From positions 310,001 through 374,000 of the forward strand of contig CAVTHW010000016.1 of the NCBI GenBank assembly GCA_963734625.1: DNA of 64,000 bases, written 5' to 3'. A model generated the notes under the pieces. The model had not been told where the DNA came from and searched no databases. It saw nothing but the letters and a program-made list of their open reading frames with translations. This DNA comes from CAVTHW01 sp963734625 (GTDB lineage: Bacteria; Acidobacteriota; Terriglobia; Bryobacterales; Bryobacteraceae). A program made the translations under genes and the position numbers. Positions 9,411 through 17,468 of this stretch are shown one piece after another (within the stretch, counting starts at the first letter, position 1; the number at the start of each line of letters is the position of its first letter).

Positions 9411-10676
9411 ATGAAGCGAACGATGCTCTTGGCAGTTCTGGCATGCGTCAGCGCTTGGGGACAACCTCCAGCAGATTGCAAGCCAAACGTGCTGAATATT
9501 CCGAATGCGCCCTACCCCTGCATCTTTCCAGATAACCGGGTGATGTTTCGCGTCGCGGCGCCGGATGCGCAGAAGGTGTCCGTCCGGGTGGGGCGGGGCT
9601 TGGACATGACGAAGGGAGCCGACGGGCTGTGGTATGTCACGAGCACGCCGCAGGTGGTGGGCTTCCATTACTACACCCTCTCGATCGATGGGGCCGTGGT
9701 GGCCGATCCGGCCACGAGGACCTTCTTTGGATCCGGCTACGATAACAGTGCCATCGAGATACCCGAACCCAGCGTGGACTATTACACTCTCAAGAATGTT
9801 CCCCACGGGCAGGTGAGCCAGCGGTGGTATTTCTCCAAAATTACGGGCGCCTGGCGTCGGGCGTATGTCTACACGCCGCCGGACTACTTGACCAATAACA
9901 GGGCTCGTTACCCCGTCTTCTATCTTCTGCACGGCTGGGGCGAAAACGAGCAGGGCTGGCACACGCAGGGCCGCGTCGATATCATTCTCGACAACCTGAT
10001 AGCGGGGAAGAAGGCCAAGCCGATGATCATCGTCATGGATAACCTGAACGCGGTGCGGCCGGGCGAGAGTGCGGCTCTGTATGGCGCTCGAGGGACCCTC
10101 ACGCAAGCCGTGGCGCAACCTGCAGGGCCGCCTGCCGGCAGGGGGCCGACTGCGGCTGCTGGAGCAGCGGGCAGAGCGCCGGGCGGAGTTCCTGGTGCAG
10201 CCCCGGCCAGCGGCCGAGGGCCCATGGCCAGTTCGGTGTTCAGCGAAATGATGTTCACGGACCTGATTCCGATGGTGGAAGCGACTTACCGTGTTGCGCC
10301 AGGGCGCGAGAACCGTGCCATGGCCGGGCTCTCGATGGGTGGGATGCAGACCTTCACGACGGCGCTGGCCAATTTGGACAAGTTTGCCTACATCGGCGGA
10401 TTCAGCGGCAGCAGCGGCGGCCCCGGCAGAGGAGGCACATTCGATCCCAAGACCGCCAGCGGCGGCGTCTACGCCGATGCAGCCGCGTTCAACAAGAAGG
10501 TCAAGGTACTCTTCTTGGGAATCGGCTCGGCGGAAGGTCAAGCGACAAAGACCTTCAGCGATGAGCTCAGGAAGGCGGGCATCAACAACGTCTATTTCGA
10601 GTCGCCGGACACAGCCCACGAATGGCTGACCTGGCGCCGGTGCCTCAACGATTTTGCGCCTCGGTTGTTCCGATAG
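9411..10676 (+). CDS. Secreted esterase, enterochelin/feruloyl esterase-like (CBM48 + esterase D fold)
   Basis: 421 residues from the ATG at 9411, chosen because GAAGGAGGATCT stands right before it and a signal peptide follows (MKRTMLLAVLACVSAWG). Residues 35-110 form an E-set/CBM48-like beta domain (PDNRVMFRVAAPDAQKVSVRV). The alpha/beta hydrolase follows with YLLHGWGENEQGW, the nucleophile elbow AGLSMGGMQTF (Ser) and the catalytic His in TAHEWLTWRR. Between about residues 230 and 265 there is a Gly/Ala/Pro insert absent from typical family members. Next to GH51 and GH43 enzymes, removal of feruloyl or acetyl groups from arabinoxylan is the likely job. A siderophore esterase role is less likely in this context. 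Confidence 0.82.
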   Translation: MKRTMLLAVLACVSAWGQPPADCKPNVLNIPNAPYPCIFPDNRVMFRVAAPDAQKVSVRVGRGLDMTKGADGLWYVTSTPQVVGFHYYTLSIDGAVVADPATRTFFGSGYDNSAIEIPEPSVDYYTLKNVPHGQVSQRWYFSKITGAWRRAYVYTPPDYLTNNRARYPVFYLLHGWGENEQGWHTQGRVDIILDNLIAGKKAKPMIIVMDNLNAVRPGESAALYGARGTLTQAVAQPAGPPAGRGPTAAAGAAGRAPGGVPGAAPASGRGPMASSVFSEMMFTDLIPMVEATYRVAPGRENRAMAGLSMGGMQTFTTALANLDKFAYIGGFSGSSGGPGRGGTFDPKTASGGVYADAAAFNKKVKVLFLGIGSAEGQATKTFSDELRKAGINNVYFESPDTAHEWLTWRRCLNDFAPRLFR

Positions 10677-10720
10677 GCCAAAACGGGAATTCCGGTTCAA
10701 GCTAAAGGAGAAACTCGTCA

Positions 10721-12337
10721 ATGCAATCGAAATCCAGCCGACGGCAGTTCGTTGGCGGCGCCGCAGCCGCTTCGCTTACAGCGCTCTTGCCGAAAAGCGT
10801 ATTCTCTCAAGGTCCCACTCCCCAGAGCGTCGTCGTACGGCCTGGCGTCGAGATCGGCGTCGTCCGGCCGGAGTTGCACAGCCACTTCGCCGAGCATCTC
10901 GGATCGTGCGTCTACGGCGGGCTGTGGGTCGGCAAGGACTCGCGCATCCCCAACGTGGATGGCTATCGGAAGGCCGCCATCGACGCTCTTAAGGAACTCG
11001 GCATCCCGGTGCTCCGCTGGCCCGGCGGGTGCTTTGCCGACAACTACCACTGGCGCGACGGCATCGGCCCCGTCAACAACCGGCCCAAGCGCGTTAACAT
11101 GAACTGGGCCAACGCGCTCGAAGACGGCAGCTTCGGCCTGCACGAGTTCATCGGCCTTTGCCGCCTGATCGGCGCCGAGCCGTACCTCTCCGTCAACGTG
11201 GGCAGCGGAACGCCGCAGGAGGCGCTCGACTGGGTCGAGTACTGCAACTTCGCGAAAGGAACGACGCTTTCCGACGAGCGCATCGCCAACGGCGGGACCG
11301 AGCCGTTCAAGGTCCGCTACTGGGGCATCGGGAACGAGGCGTGGGGCTGCGGCGGGCGCATGACGCCGGAGTATTACGCCAACATCTACCGCCAATATGC
11401 GAACTACATGCGGGCGTTTGGCGGAACGAGTCCCTTCCTGATCGCCTGCGGCCCCAGCCAGAACGACGCGGCCTGGACCCGCGGCTTCTTCAATGGCATG
11501 GGAGGCGGACGCGGGCCCACTGGCTACGCCATGCACTACTACCAGAACGGCAGCCTCCCACCGACCGCGTTCACGGTGGACGCCATGAACCAGCAGTTGT
11601 CCACGTACCAGACGGTGGAGCGGGCCATCGTCTACCAGCGCACGCTCATCGACAGCTACAATCCTCCCGCCGCGGCGGGCCGAGGCGGTCGCGGAGGCGC
11701 GACGGGCGGGAGAGGCGGCATGGGACAGGGCGTGGCGCTGCTCCTGGATGAATGGGGCGTGTGGGATCAACTGAACGGGGAAGAGCAGAAGAAATACGGC
11801 CAGTTGTGGCAGCAGAGCACGATGCGCAGCGCTGTCGCAGCGGGTCTCGGACTCAACATCTTCAACCGGCAAGCCGACAAGCTGTACATGTGCAATATCG
11901 CGCAGATCGTGAACGTGCTTCAGTCGCTCCTGTTGACGGACGGCCCCACGGGTCAGAACTGCGTGAAGACGACCACCTACCACGCGTTCGCCCTGTTCAA
12001 GCCGCACCGCTCCAAGATGGCGGTGAAGGTGGAAGGCGGCGGCGCGAATCCGCTGGATCTTTCGATGTCAGCCTCCAAGAGCGGGTCGGAACTGGTGATC
12101 AGCTTCGTGAACCCGAAGAGCGACGCCAATCTCCGGATCGACTGCTCGCTGGACGGCCGGACGGCGAGGAGCGCGACGGCGCAGATTCTGACGCACAAGG
12201 ACTTCAACGCCGCGAACACGTTCGGGAACCCGAACGCGATCGTGCCCCAATCACATCCGATCCAGGCGGCGGGGACATCGGTAAAGCTGGACCTACCCCC
12301 GATGTCGGTCGTGACGGCGACGGTTCAGATGGGATGA
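10721..12337 (+). CDS. GH51 alpha-L-arabinofuranosidase, Tat-exported
   Basis: 538 residues. The leader SSRRQFVGGAAAASLTALL is a twin-arginine signal. The GH51 barrel shows ELHSHFAEHLGSCVYGGLWVG, VLRWPGGCFADNYHWRDGIGP, the acid/base in YWGIGNEAWGCGG, and the nucleophile in LLLDEWGVW. Between them lies a Gly/Arg-rich insert (around residues 315-330, AGRGGRGGATGGRGG), similar in kind to inserts in other proteins of this window. The enzyme removes terminal alpha-L-arabinofuranosyl groups from arabinoxylan or arabinan. The Shine-Dalgarno site is AAAGGAGAAA. It lies 44 bases after the esterase, and its stop overlaps the GH43 start, so the three form one operon. Confidence 0.9.
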   Translation: MQSKSSRRQFVGGAAAASLTALLPKSVFSQGPTPQSVVVRPGVEIGVVRPELHSHFAEHLGSCVYGGLWVGKDSRIPNVDGYRKAAIDALKELGIPVLRWPGGCFADNYHWRDGIGPVNNRPKRVNMNWANALEDGSFGLHEFIGLCRLIGAEPYLSVNVGSGTPQEALDWVEYCNFAKGTTLSDERIANGGTEPFKVRYWGIGNEAWGCGGRMTPEYYANIYRQYANYMRAFGGTSPFLIACGPSQNDAAWTRGFFNGMGGGRGPTGYAMHYYQNGSLPPTAFTVDAMNQQLSTYQTVERAIVYQRTLIDSYNPPAAAGRGGRGGATGGRGGMGQGVALLLDEWGVWDQLNGEEQKKYGQLWQQSTMRSAVAAGLGLNIFNRQADKLYMCNIAQIVNVLQSLLLTDGPTGQNCVKTTTYHAFALFKPHRSKMAVKVEGGGANPLDLSMSASKSGSELVISFVNPKSDANLRIDCSLDGRTARSATAQILTHKDFNAANTFGNPNAIVPQSHPIQAAGTSVKLDLPPMSVVTATVQMG

Positions 12338-14454
12338 ATGCCCCCCTTCATTTCGCGGCGAGGCCGCTCGGCGCGGTCGTTCGGCGCGAAGGTGCCATTC
12401 TCCCGCTAGTTTTGGCGCTGCTGTGTGCGGCGCTTCCTGGAGCAGCCCAGACCCCGAGCCGGTCGTGGGCAGCCGACAACGGAAACGGGACTTATTCCAA
12501 CCCGCTCTTCTACGACGAGTTCTCCGACCCAGACATGATTCGTGTGGGCGAGGACTACTACCTGACGGGCACCACCATGCACACCATGCCGGGTCTGCCC
12601 ATTCTGCATTCCCGCGACTTGGTGAACTGGCGCATCATCGCCTATGCCTTCGACCGCCTGGACCTGGGTCCGGATTTCCGCCTCGAGGGCGGCAGGAGTA
12701 TTTACGGCGGGGGCATCTGGGCCCCGAGTTTTCGCTACCACAACGGAACCTATTACATCTTCGCCAACGTGAACCGCTTCGGCCTCCAGGTGTTTCGCGC
12801 GACCGATCCGCGCGGTCCTTGGAAGCACAACCGGATCGATCCGGGCCTCCACGACCTCTCCGTCCTGTTCGATGATGACGGGAAGATCTACGCGGTATAC
12901 GGGGCCACCACCATACGTATCGTCGAACTGAACCAGGACCTCACCGCACAGGTCCCCGGTACGGACCGCGTGCTGATCGACCGGAGCCAGGGCATGGGAG
13001 AAGGCTCGCACATCTACAAACTCAAGGGCAGATACTACATTGTCAGCGCGATTCCCGGCGCGCACGTGCCCATGAAGTGCGCCCGGGCCGACAAACTCGC
13101 GGGACCGTGGGAAGTGGTGACGATCAGCGAAGGAGAGAGCCTGGGAATCGGCCAAGGCTACAGACCGAGGGGCCGTCGCCTGGCTCCGCCGTACGAAATC
13201 AGTCCACCGGATTCCAGCGAGCGCCTGAGCCTCACGCTGCATCAGGGCGGGATCATCGACACGCCATCCGGCGAATGGTGGGGCTATTCCATGCAGGACC
13301 ACAACTCCGTCGGGCGGCTGACGTCTCTATCCCCGGTCACCTGGGTGGATGGCTGGCCCTATTTCGGTCTGCCTGGGAATCTCAAGCGGTCGCCGTCGAC
13401 CTGGGTGAAGCCGAACACAGGGCGCGTCGAGCCGATCACTGCTCCTTACGATCGCAGCGACAACTTCTCTGGGCCCAAACTCCAGGCGGTCTGGCAGTGG
13501 AATCACGTTCCGGACGATACCAAGTGGTCGATCACCGAGCGTCCGGGCTACTTGCGCCTGCATTCCCTTCCCGCGGCCGATTTCTGGTGGGCGCGCAACT
13601 CCCTGACGCAACGCGCGATCGGGCCGGAATCGACGGCGACCACGGAGTTGGACGCGAGCGGTCTTAAAGCCGGCGACATCGCCGGATTAGCGCTGCTGAA
13701 CTCGCCGTATGCTTGGATCGGGCTGATGCGCGACGAAAAAGGCTTTGCCGTCGCGGAGTACGACCATATCACCGGGAAGACCGTCCGCGAGCCGCTGCCT
13801 GGCTCGCACCTGTGGCTGCGCGCACAGTGCGATTTCGACACGGAAATCGCGAAGTTCAGCTACAGCACCGATGGGAAGACCTACAAACCCATTGGCCCCG
13901 ACTTTGTGATGGCGTTTCAACTCACGACGTTTCAGGGGATCCGCTTCGCGTTGTTCAACTACAACACGGGCGGCGCGCCCGGCGGGCAGGCGGACTTCAA
14001 CTTATTTACCGTTGATGAGCCGCGGTCGCGCGGGCTCACCAAGCCGATCCCGGTTTCACAGTCCATCACGCTGACGGACCTTGCCAACGGGAACGCGCTG
14101 GCAGCGGTGGACGGAAAGCTGCAATCGGTGAGCGGCGCGGGCAAGGCCACGGCGTTCCGGGTTGTGGACCGGGGCAAGGGCCGCATCGCGCTCCAGACAA
14201 GCGACGGGAAATACGTTTCGGTCGGAGGCGAAGGGAAGTCCGGCGAGGTCACGGTCAAGTCCGGCAAGCCCGGCGATGCGGAGACCTTCCAGTGGGTGGA
14301 CCTCCATCGCGGAGACACGCTGTTCCTGTCGCTGGAGACGCATCGTTACATCGTCGCTCCAAAGGATTCCGGAGCAGTCGCCGCCGACCATCCCGGTCCA
14401 TCGCCCGACCGCAAGGATGGCTCCTGTTTTGCCTGGAGATCCGCCGCGCACTGA
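12334..14454 (+). CDS. GH43-family beta-xylosidase/arabinofuranosidase with C-terminal accessory domains
   Basis: 706 residues from the ATG at 12334, which overlaps the GH51 stop (ATGA). A signal peptide (LPLVLALLCAALPGAAQ) is followed by the five-bladed GH43 domain: NPLFYDEFSDPDMIRVGEDYYLT, shown in parts, with the catalytic base Asp in SDPDMIRV, GGGIWAPSFRYHNGTYYIF, and the acid Glu in GMGEGSHIYKLKGRYYI. A GH43_C2 beta-sandwich of concanavalin type follows (YDRSDNFSG to QADFNLFTVDEP, about residues 370-560). The last 140 residues repeat a beta-trefoil pattern (NALAAVDGKL, IALQTSDGKYVSV, LSLETHRYIVAP), probably carbohydrate binding. The frame is open far upstream of the chosen start, but that part overlaps GH51. 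Confidence 0.88.
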   Translation: MNAPLHFAARPLGAVVRREGAILPLVLALLCAALPGAAQTPSRSWAADNGNGTYSNPLFYDEFSDPDMIRVGEDYYLTGTTMHTMPGLPILHSRDLVNWRIIAYAFDRLDLGPDFRLEGGRSIYGGGIWAPSFRYHNGTYYIFANVNRFGLQVFRATDPRGPWKHNRIDPGLHDLSVLFDDDGKIYAVYGATTIRIVELNQDLTAQVPGTDRVLIDRSQGMGEGSHIYKLKGRYYIVSAIPGAHVPMKCARADKLAGPWEVVTISEGESLGIGQGYRPRGRRLAPPYEISPPDSSERLSLTLHQGGIIDTPSGEWWGYSMQDHNSVGRLTSLSPVTWVDGWPYFGLPGNLKRSPSTWVKPNTGRVEPITAPYDRSDNFSGPKLQAVWQWNHVPDDTKWSITERPGYLRLHSLPAADFWWARNSLTQRAIGPESTATTELDASGLKAGDIAGLALLNSPYAWIGLMRDEKGFAVAEYDHITGKTVREPLPGSHLWLRAQCDFDTEIAKFSYSTDGKTYKPIGPDFVMAFQLTTFQGIRFALFNYNTGGAPGGQADFNLFTVDEPRSRGLTKPIPVSQSITLTDLANGNALAAVDGKLQSVSGAGKATAFRVVDRGKGRIALQTSDGKYVSVGGEGKSGEVTVKSGKPGDAETFQWVDLHRGDTLFLSLETHRYIVAPKDSGAVAADHPGPSPDRKDGSCFAWRSAAH

Positions 14455-14838
14455 AGAATCTTCATATGGATCGCGCCAATACTCAGGAGCTGCCACGCGA
14501 CCCGACACTCCGACCTTCACTCGCTCAGGCTCCGGCTCCTTGTAGGGAAAAGCTTGTGGGCGACGCTGACTTACGGGCATCCGTTTGAACGCCGGCCAGA
14601 CGTTGGATCCAAGATGCAGTGGTGACGTCCAGCTTGGGAAAATAGATTTCAATTGTAAATAAAGAACTTAGGCGTCCATGGCGCGGTTTTCTGGTAAACA
14701 AAGTCTTTTGTTTTCAAGCGGCGGCTTTCGACACCCTGGTTAACGAGGTAAACGAGGTAACAGCGAGAGAAGCGCACAGGCCAGTTCCTCATCCACATCA
14801 CGGGAGACTGCGGGGATCGTTTCCCTCAGCTCGCGAGA
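14455..14838. other. 384-base convergent intergenic region
   Basis: The region lies between the 3' ends of the GH43 gene (plus) and the cNMP-binding gene (minus). I see no gene. It contains a weak AT-rich hairpin (AAACAAA, loop GTCT, TTTGTTT at 14696-14713) that could act as a bidirectional terminator, and a tandem pair of AACGAGGTA (14742-14759). Nothing else is recognisable. Confidence 0.5.
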
Positions 14839-15330
14839 TCAGGCCGAGGGCGTCTCGACCCAGGGCGCGTATATGTCGAGGATCCGCATTCGGGTCGATT
14901 GCAGCCGGTTGGAGACGACACGAAGCACGCGGCTCAGCACTTCATAGCCGAATTTCGAATCCTCCTGGCATGCTCGTCGCAGCCGGTCGCCGTCGAATGC
15001 CAGCACGCGTACCTCCTCCAAGGCGCGAGCCTGGAAGTGCTTGCCCGTCTCTGCCAGCATGAAGGACCAACCGAGTTCTTCGCCATCCTCAACGGTCTGC
15101 ACCCGGAAGACGCGGTGCGGCGTCGTGATCTCCAGGCATACCCTCCCAGACAAGACGATGTAGAACTGATTGTGAGGCTCCCCTTCACGGAAAATGATCT
15201 CATCCCCCTCAAACAGCACTTCAGTCGCCAAGTCCGCCAGTTTGTCGATATGGCGGGGCTCCATTCCCTCTCCGAATGGCAGGCGCCGCAAGGTCTCAAC
15301 GGTTGCCTGTGTCATCAGTTCCCTCCTCAT
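14839..15330 (-). CDS. Stand-alone cyclic-nucleotide-binding domain protein (Crp/Fnr sensor fold without HTH)
   Basis: 163 residues forming one cNMP-binding beta-roll: EVLFEGDEIIFREGEPHNQFYIVLSG (in two parts FEGDEIIFREGEP and HNQFYIVLSGRV), DGEELGWSFML and the C-helix. There is no helix-turn-helix after the C-helix, so it is not a DNA-binding regulator by itself. The phosphate-binding Arg of true cAMP receptors is not clear, so the ligand is uncertain. It is 61 bases downstream of etfA on the same strand and is probably in the etfBA transcript. A similar protein is encoded at 55854-56321 next to a TauE exporter. Such proteins often gate or modulate a partner; none can be named here. Confidence 0.75.
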   Translation of the reverse strand: MRRELMTQATVETLRRLPFGEGMEPRHIDKLADLATEVLFEGDEIIFREGEPHNQFYIVLSGRVCLEITTPHRVFRVQTVEDGEELGWSFMLAETGKHFQARALEEVRVLAFDGDRLRRACQEDSKFGYEVLSRVLRVVSNRLQSTRMRILDIYAPWVETPSA

Positions 15331-15391
15331 TGACGTTCTTGGGGGATACGGGAAGTACCCCCGGCGCGGAAAGCCCGCCGAATCAGGCGGC

Positions 15392-16372
15392 TCAGCCCGC
15401 TCCCTTCCCGGATTCGACTACTCGGGTTAGAACGGGCACGAATTCGAGCGCATCCACGGCGATGCCATAATGCGCGATGTCGAATATAGGGGCACGGGGA
15501 TCGGTGTTCACAGCAACGATAACACCCGAATCACGCATGCCCTCAACATGCTCCGGCGCCCCGCTGATTCCGAGTGCGAGGTAGAGTTTCGGCTTCACAG
15601 TCAAACCGGCGCAGCCCACCTGCCGCGAGAGTGGCAGCCACCCGCAGTCCACGGTAGGCCGCGAACCGCACACCACCGCACCCAAGGAGTTAGCCAGGTT
15701 CCGCGCGAGCGCAAGGTTATCCGGGCTCTGAATGCCGCGGCCCACAGCGACCAGAAGCTCCTGCTGGGTGATGTCCACGTCCCCACCCTGCGGTTTAAGG
15801 TAGCCGTTTAGCCGGACCGGCGGCGCGTCGGGCAGGCTGACCGCGACTTCCTCGACCGGAGGCCGCCGCTCCACCCGGCCGCGATAGGCAGGCCGCGCAC
15901 CCGATCGCACACCGAACACCGCGGGACTCGCCTCGACGCTCACCACTGCCTCTATCTTGCCCCCGTAAAGGAGGCAGGTCGCCTCATAGCCACGGGCGGC
16001 GACCCTCAAGTCCTTGCACATACTTACGCACGGAGCGCCCAAATACTCAGCGAGCAAAGCTTCAATTCCCAGGCTGATATTAGTCAGCGGGCAAAGAATG
16101 CACCGGGGACGCCTCTGACGGATCAACTCAGCTAAAGCCGCGGCATACGTTTCCGGAACCGGTTCTTTCAGTTGTGGGTGGTCAAGGTAGAGAACCGAAT
16201 CGGCTATACCTAAGGCGGCTATCAGTTCCTTCGCATCGTGTCCTAACAGAACCGCCTGGAGGGGCGCGAGCAGTTGGTCCGCCACCTCGCGCCCCAAGGC
16301 TAGCAACTCATAAGAAATCTGCGTAACTTTCCCTCGCCAATGCTCTACAATGACAAAGACCGTGCCTGCCAT
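15392..16372 (-). CDS. etfA: Electron transfer flavoprotein subunit alpha
   Basis: 326 residues. The N-terminal domain starts GTVFVIVEHWRGKVTQISYELL. The FAD-binding C-terminal domain is complete: VGRGIQSPDNLALARNLANSLGAVVCGSRPTVDCGW, given here as VGRGIQSPDNLALARNLA plus GSRPTVDCGWLPLSRQVG, then KLYLALGISGAPEHVEGM and AVNTDPRAPIFDIAHYGI. It forms a dimer with EtfB and carries electrons from dehydrogenases to the quinone pool, or bifurcates them. No ETF dehydrogenase partner or ETF:quinone oxidoreductase is in the window, so its electron donor is not known. It follows etfB with 12 bases between, from one promoter at 17305-17333. Confidence 0.9.
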   Translation of the reverse strand: MAGTVFVIVEHWRGKVTQISYELLALGREVADQLLAPLQAVLLGHDAKELIAALGIADSVLYLDHPQLKEPVPETYAAALAELIRQRRPRCILCPLTNISLGIEALLAEYLGAPCVSMCKDLRVAARGYEATCLLYGGKIEAVVSVEASPAVFGVRSGARPAYRGRVERRPPVEEVAVSLPDAPPVRLNGYLKPQGGDVDITQQELLVAVGRGIQSPDNLALARNLANSLGAVVCGSRPTVDCGWLPLSRQVGCAGLTVKPKLYLALGISGAPEHVEGMRDSGVIVAVNTDPRAPIFDIAHYGIAVDALEFVPVLTRVVESGKGAG

Positions 16373-16384
16373 GTTTCACGCTCC

Positions 16385-17170
16385 TTACAGCAGCCCGCGT
16401 CCGACCAAGATGTCCCGCAACTTGGCTGCGGTCGCTTCGTTCGTGCCTGTCAGCATCTCCGCGTGCGCCGATGCACGGGGTCTTCTCATCTCGCGTACCT
16501 GAAACGACGGAATGGGAGCTTCATCCAGGGCGGGGCTCGCGATGCATTTGATTGACCGGGTCTTCATCGCCTCGCGTAGCCGGCCCACCGGCACGTAGCG
16601 AGGAGGTCTCTCGGCGGCTTGAATGCCCAGGACAGCAGGCACCTGCACCTCGAACTCGCCGCGGACGCCATCCGGGTACTCTCTGATCGCTGTTACAATA
16701 CGGCCGGAAGGATCCAACGACAATCTGCTCACGAGGCCCAAGTGCGGAAGCCCCATCCTGTGCGCCAGCACCGGCGCGAGCAGCCCGTCCAGGTCGGCGA
16801 TTGTCCGTACGCCCGTGAGAATCAGGGCAGCGGACTTCAGCTCCGGTTCGGCTTCAATGACCGCGGCGAAAATGCTGGCCATGCGTCGCGTGGTGAGCGA
16901 CTCTTCAGAATGCCGGATCTTGATCGCTTCGTCGGCGCCCTTGGCCAACGCGCTGAACAACGCTTCCTCAGTCGCGGGTGAGTCCAGGGCCAGCGCCGTG
17001 ACCGAAGCGCCGCGGGACTCTTTGAGCAGCAGCGCCTGCTCCAGAGCATGGCTGTCGGACTCGCTTAGGATCAGGCTGACCGTTCCCGGATCGAGGGCCG
17101 CCCGCCCGCGGGCAATCTCCAACTCCTCGACCACGTCGGGAACCATTCGCAGGAGAACCAGCACCTTCAT
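16385..17170 (-). CDS. etfB: Electron transfer flavoprotein subunit beta
   Basis: 261 residues, starting MKVLVLLRMVPDVVEELEIA. The AMP/FAD-binding pattern of the beta subunit is present (SLILSESDSHALEQALLLKE, then ILTGVRTIADLDGLLAPVLAHRMGLPHLGLVSRL in two parts: ILTGVRTIADLDG and HRMGLPHLGLVS) and the conserved VQVPAVLGIQAAERPPRYVP. It is the first gene of etfB-etfA-cNMP. The second nucleotide could be AMP or, in bifurcating ETFs, FAD; I cannot decide from the sequence. Placed beside siroheme and sulfate-reduction genes, it may feed electrons from carbon oxidation into the quinone pool that serves Qmo, but this is inference. Confidence 0.9.
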   Translation of the reverse strand: MKVLVLLRMVPDVVEELEIARGRAALDPGTVSLILSESDSHALEQALLLKESRGASVTALALDSPATEEALFSALAKGADEAIKIRHSEESLTTRRMASIFAAVIEAEPELKSAALILTGVRTIADLDGLLAPVLAHRMGLPHLGLVSRLSLDPSGRIVTAIREYPDGVRGEFEVQVPAVLGIQAAERPPRYVPVGRLREAMKTRSIKCIASPALDEAPIPSFQVREMRRPRASAHAEMLTGTNEATAAKLRDILVGRGLL

Positions 17171-17304
17171 CTCATACCCCCCAATCTCCGCATCCGGCGG
17201 GCGCCGCGCTCCAGCTTGGCGCGTCCCCCGGGCCCACTGCCGACTTCGGGGAGGCCCTTGCGCCGCCGGGGCTGTCGGCCGGGCAGGGGCTCACAACGCT
17301 TTGA

Positions 17305-17333
17305 ATTCTATGCCCCCCTCGTGGCCGTGTCAA
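17305..17333 (-). promoter_or_regulatory. Sigma-70 promoter for etfBA
   Basis: On the minus strand TTGACA (17333-17328), 17 bases, then TAGAAT (17310-17305). This is close to a perfect sigma-70 consensus. Transcription would start near 17298, leaving a leader of about 130 bases to the etfB ATG at 17170. The rest of the 17171-17468 gap shows no gene. Confidence 0.65.
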
Positions 17334-17468
17334 GGGTCTATTCAGGATCTTTTTATCGGTTGACTCTTTTCACAATGGCGCCGTTGTCCAGTGGCTCCGG
17401 AAGGCAAACGCTGGGGAGTAGAGAACGCGCAGCAAAGCTCGTCTCCGCAGCCGCTCGACACACTCAAT

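Noticed and set aside
9390..12007. Two long minus-strand open frames opposite the esterase and GH51 genes
   Set aside because: Antisense to enzymes with catalytic residues in place; no own motifs.
11752..12333. 194-residue N-terminal extension of the GH43 protein
   Set aside because: It is an out-of-frame reading of GH51; the ATG at 12334 is followed by a signal peptide and overlaps the GH51 stop as in coupled genes.
14696..14713. Hairpin AAACAAA-GTCT-TTTGTTT as a terminator
   Set aside because: The stem is short and almost all A/T, so it would be weak; mentioned only in the gap description.
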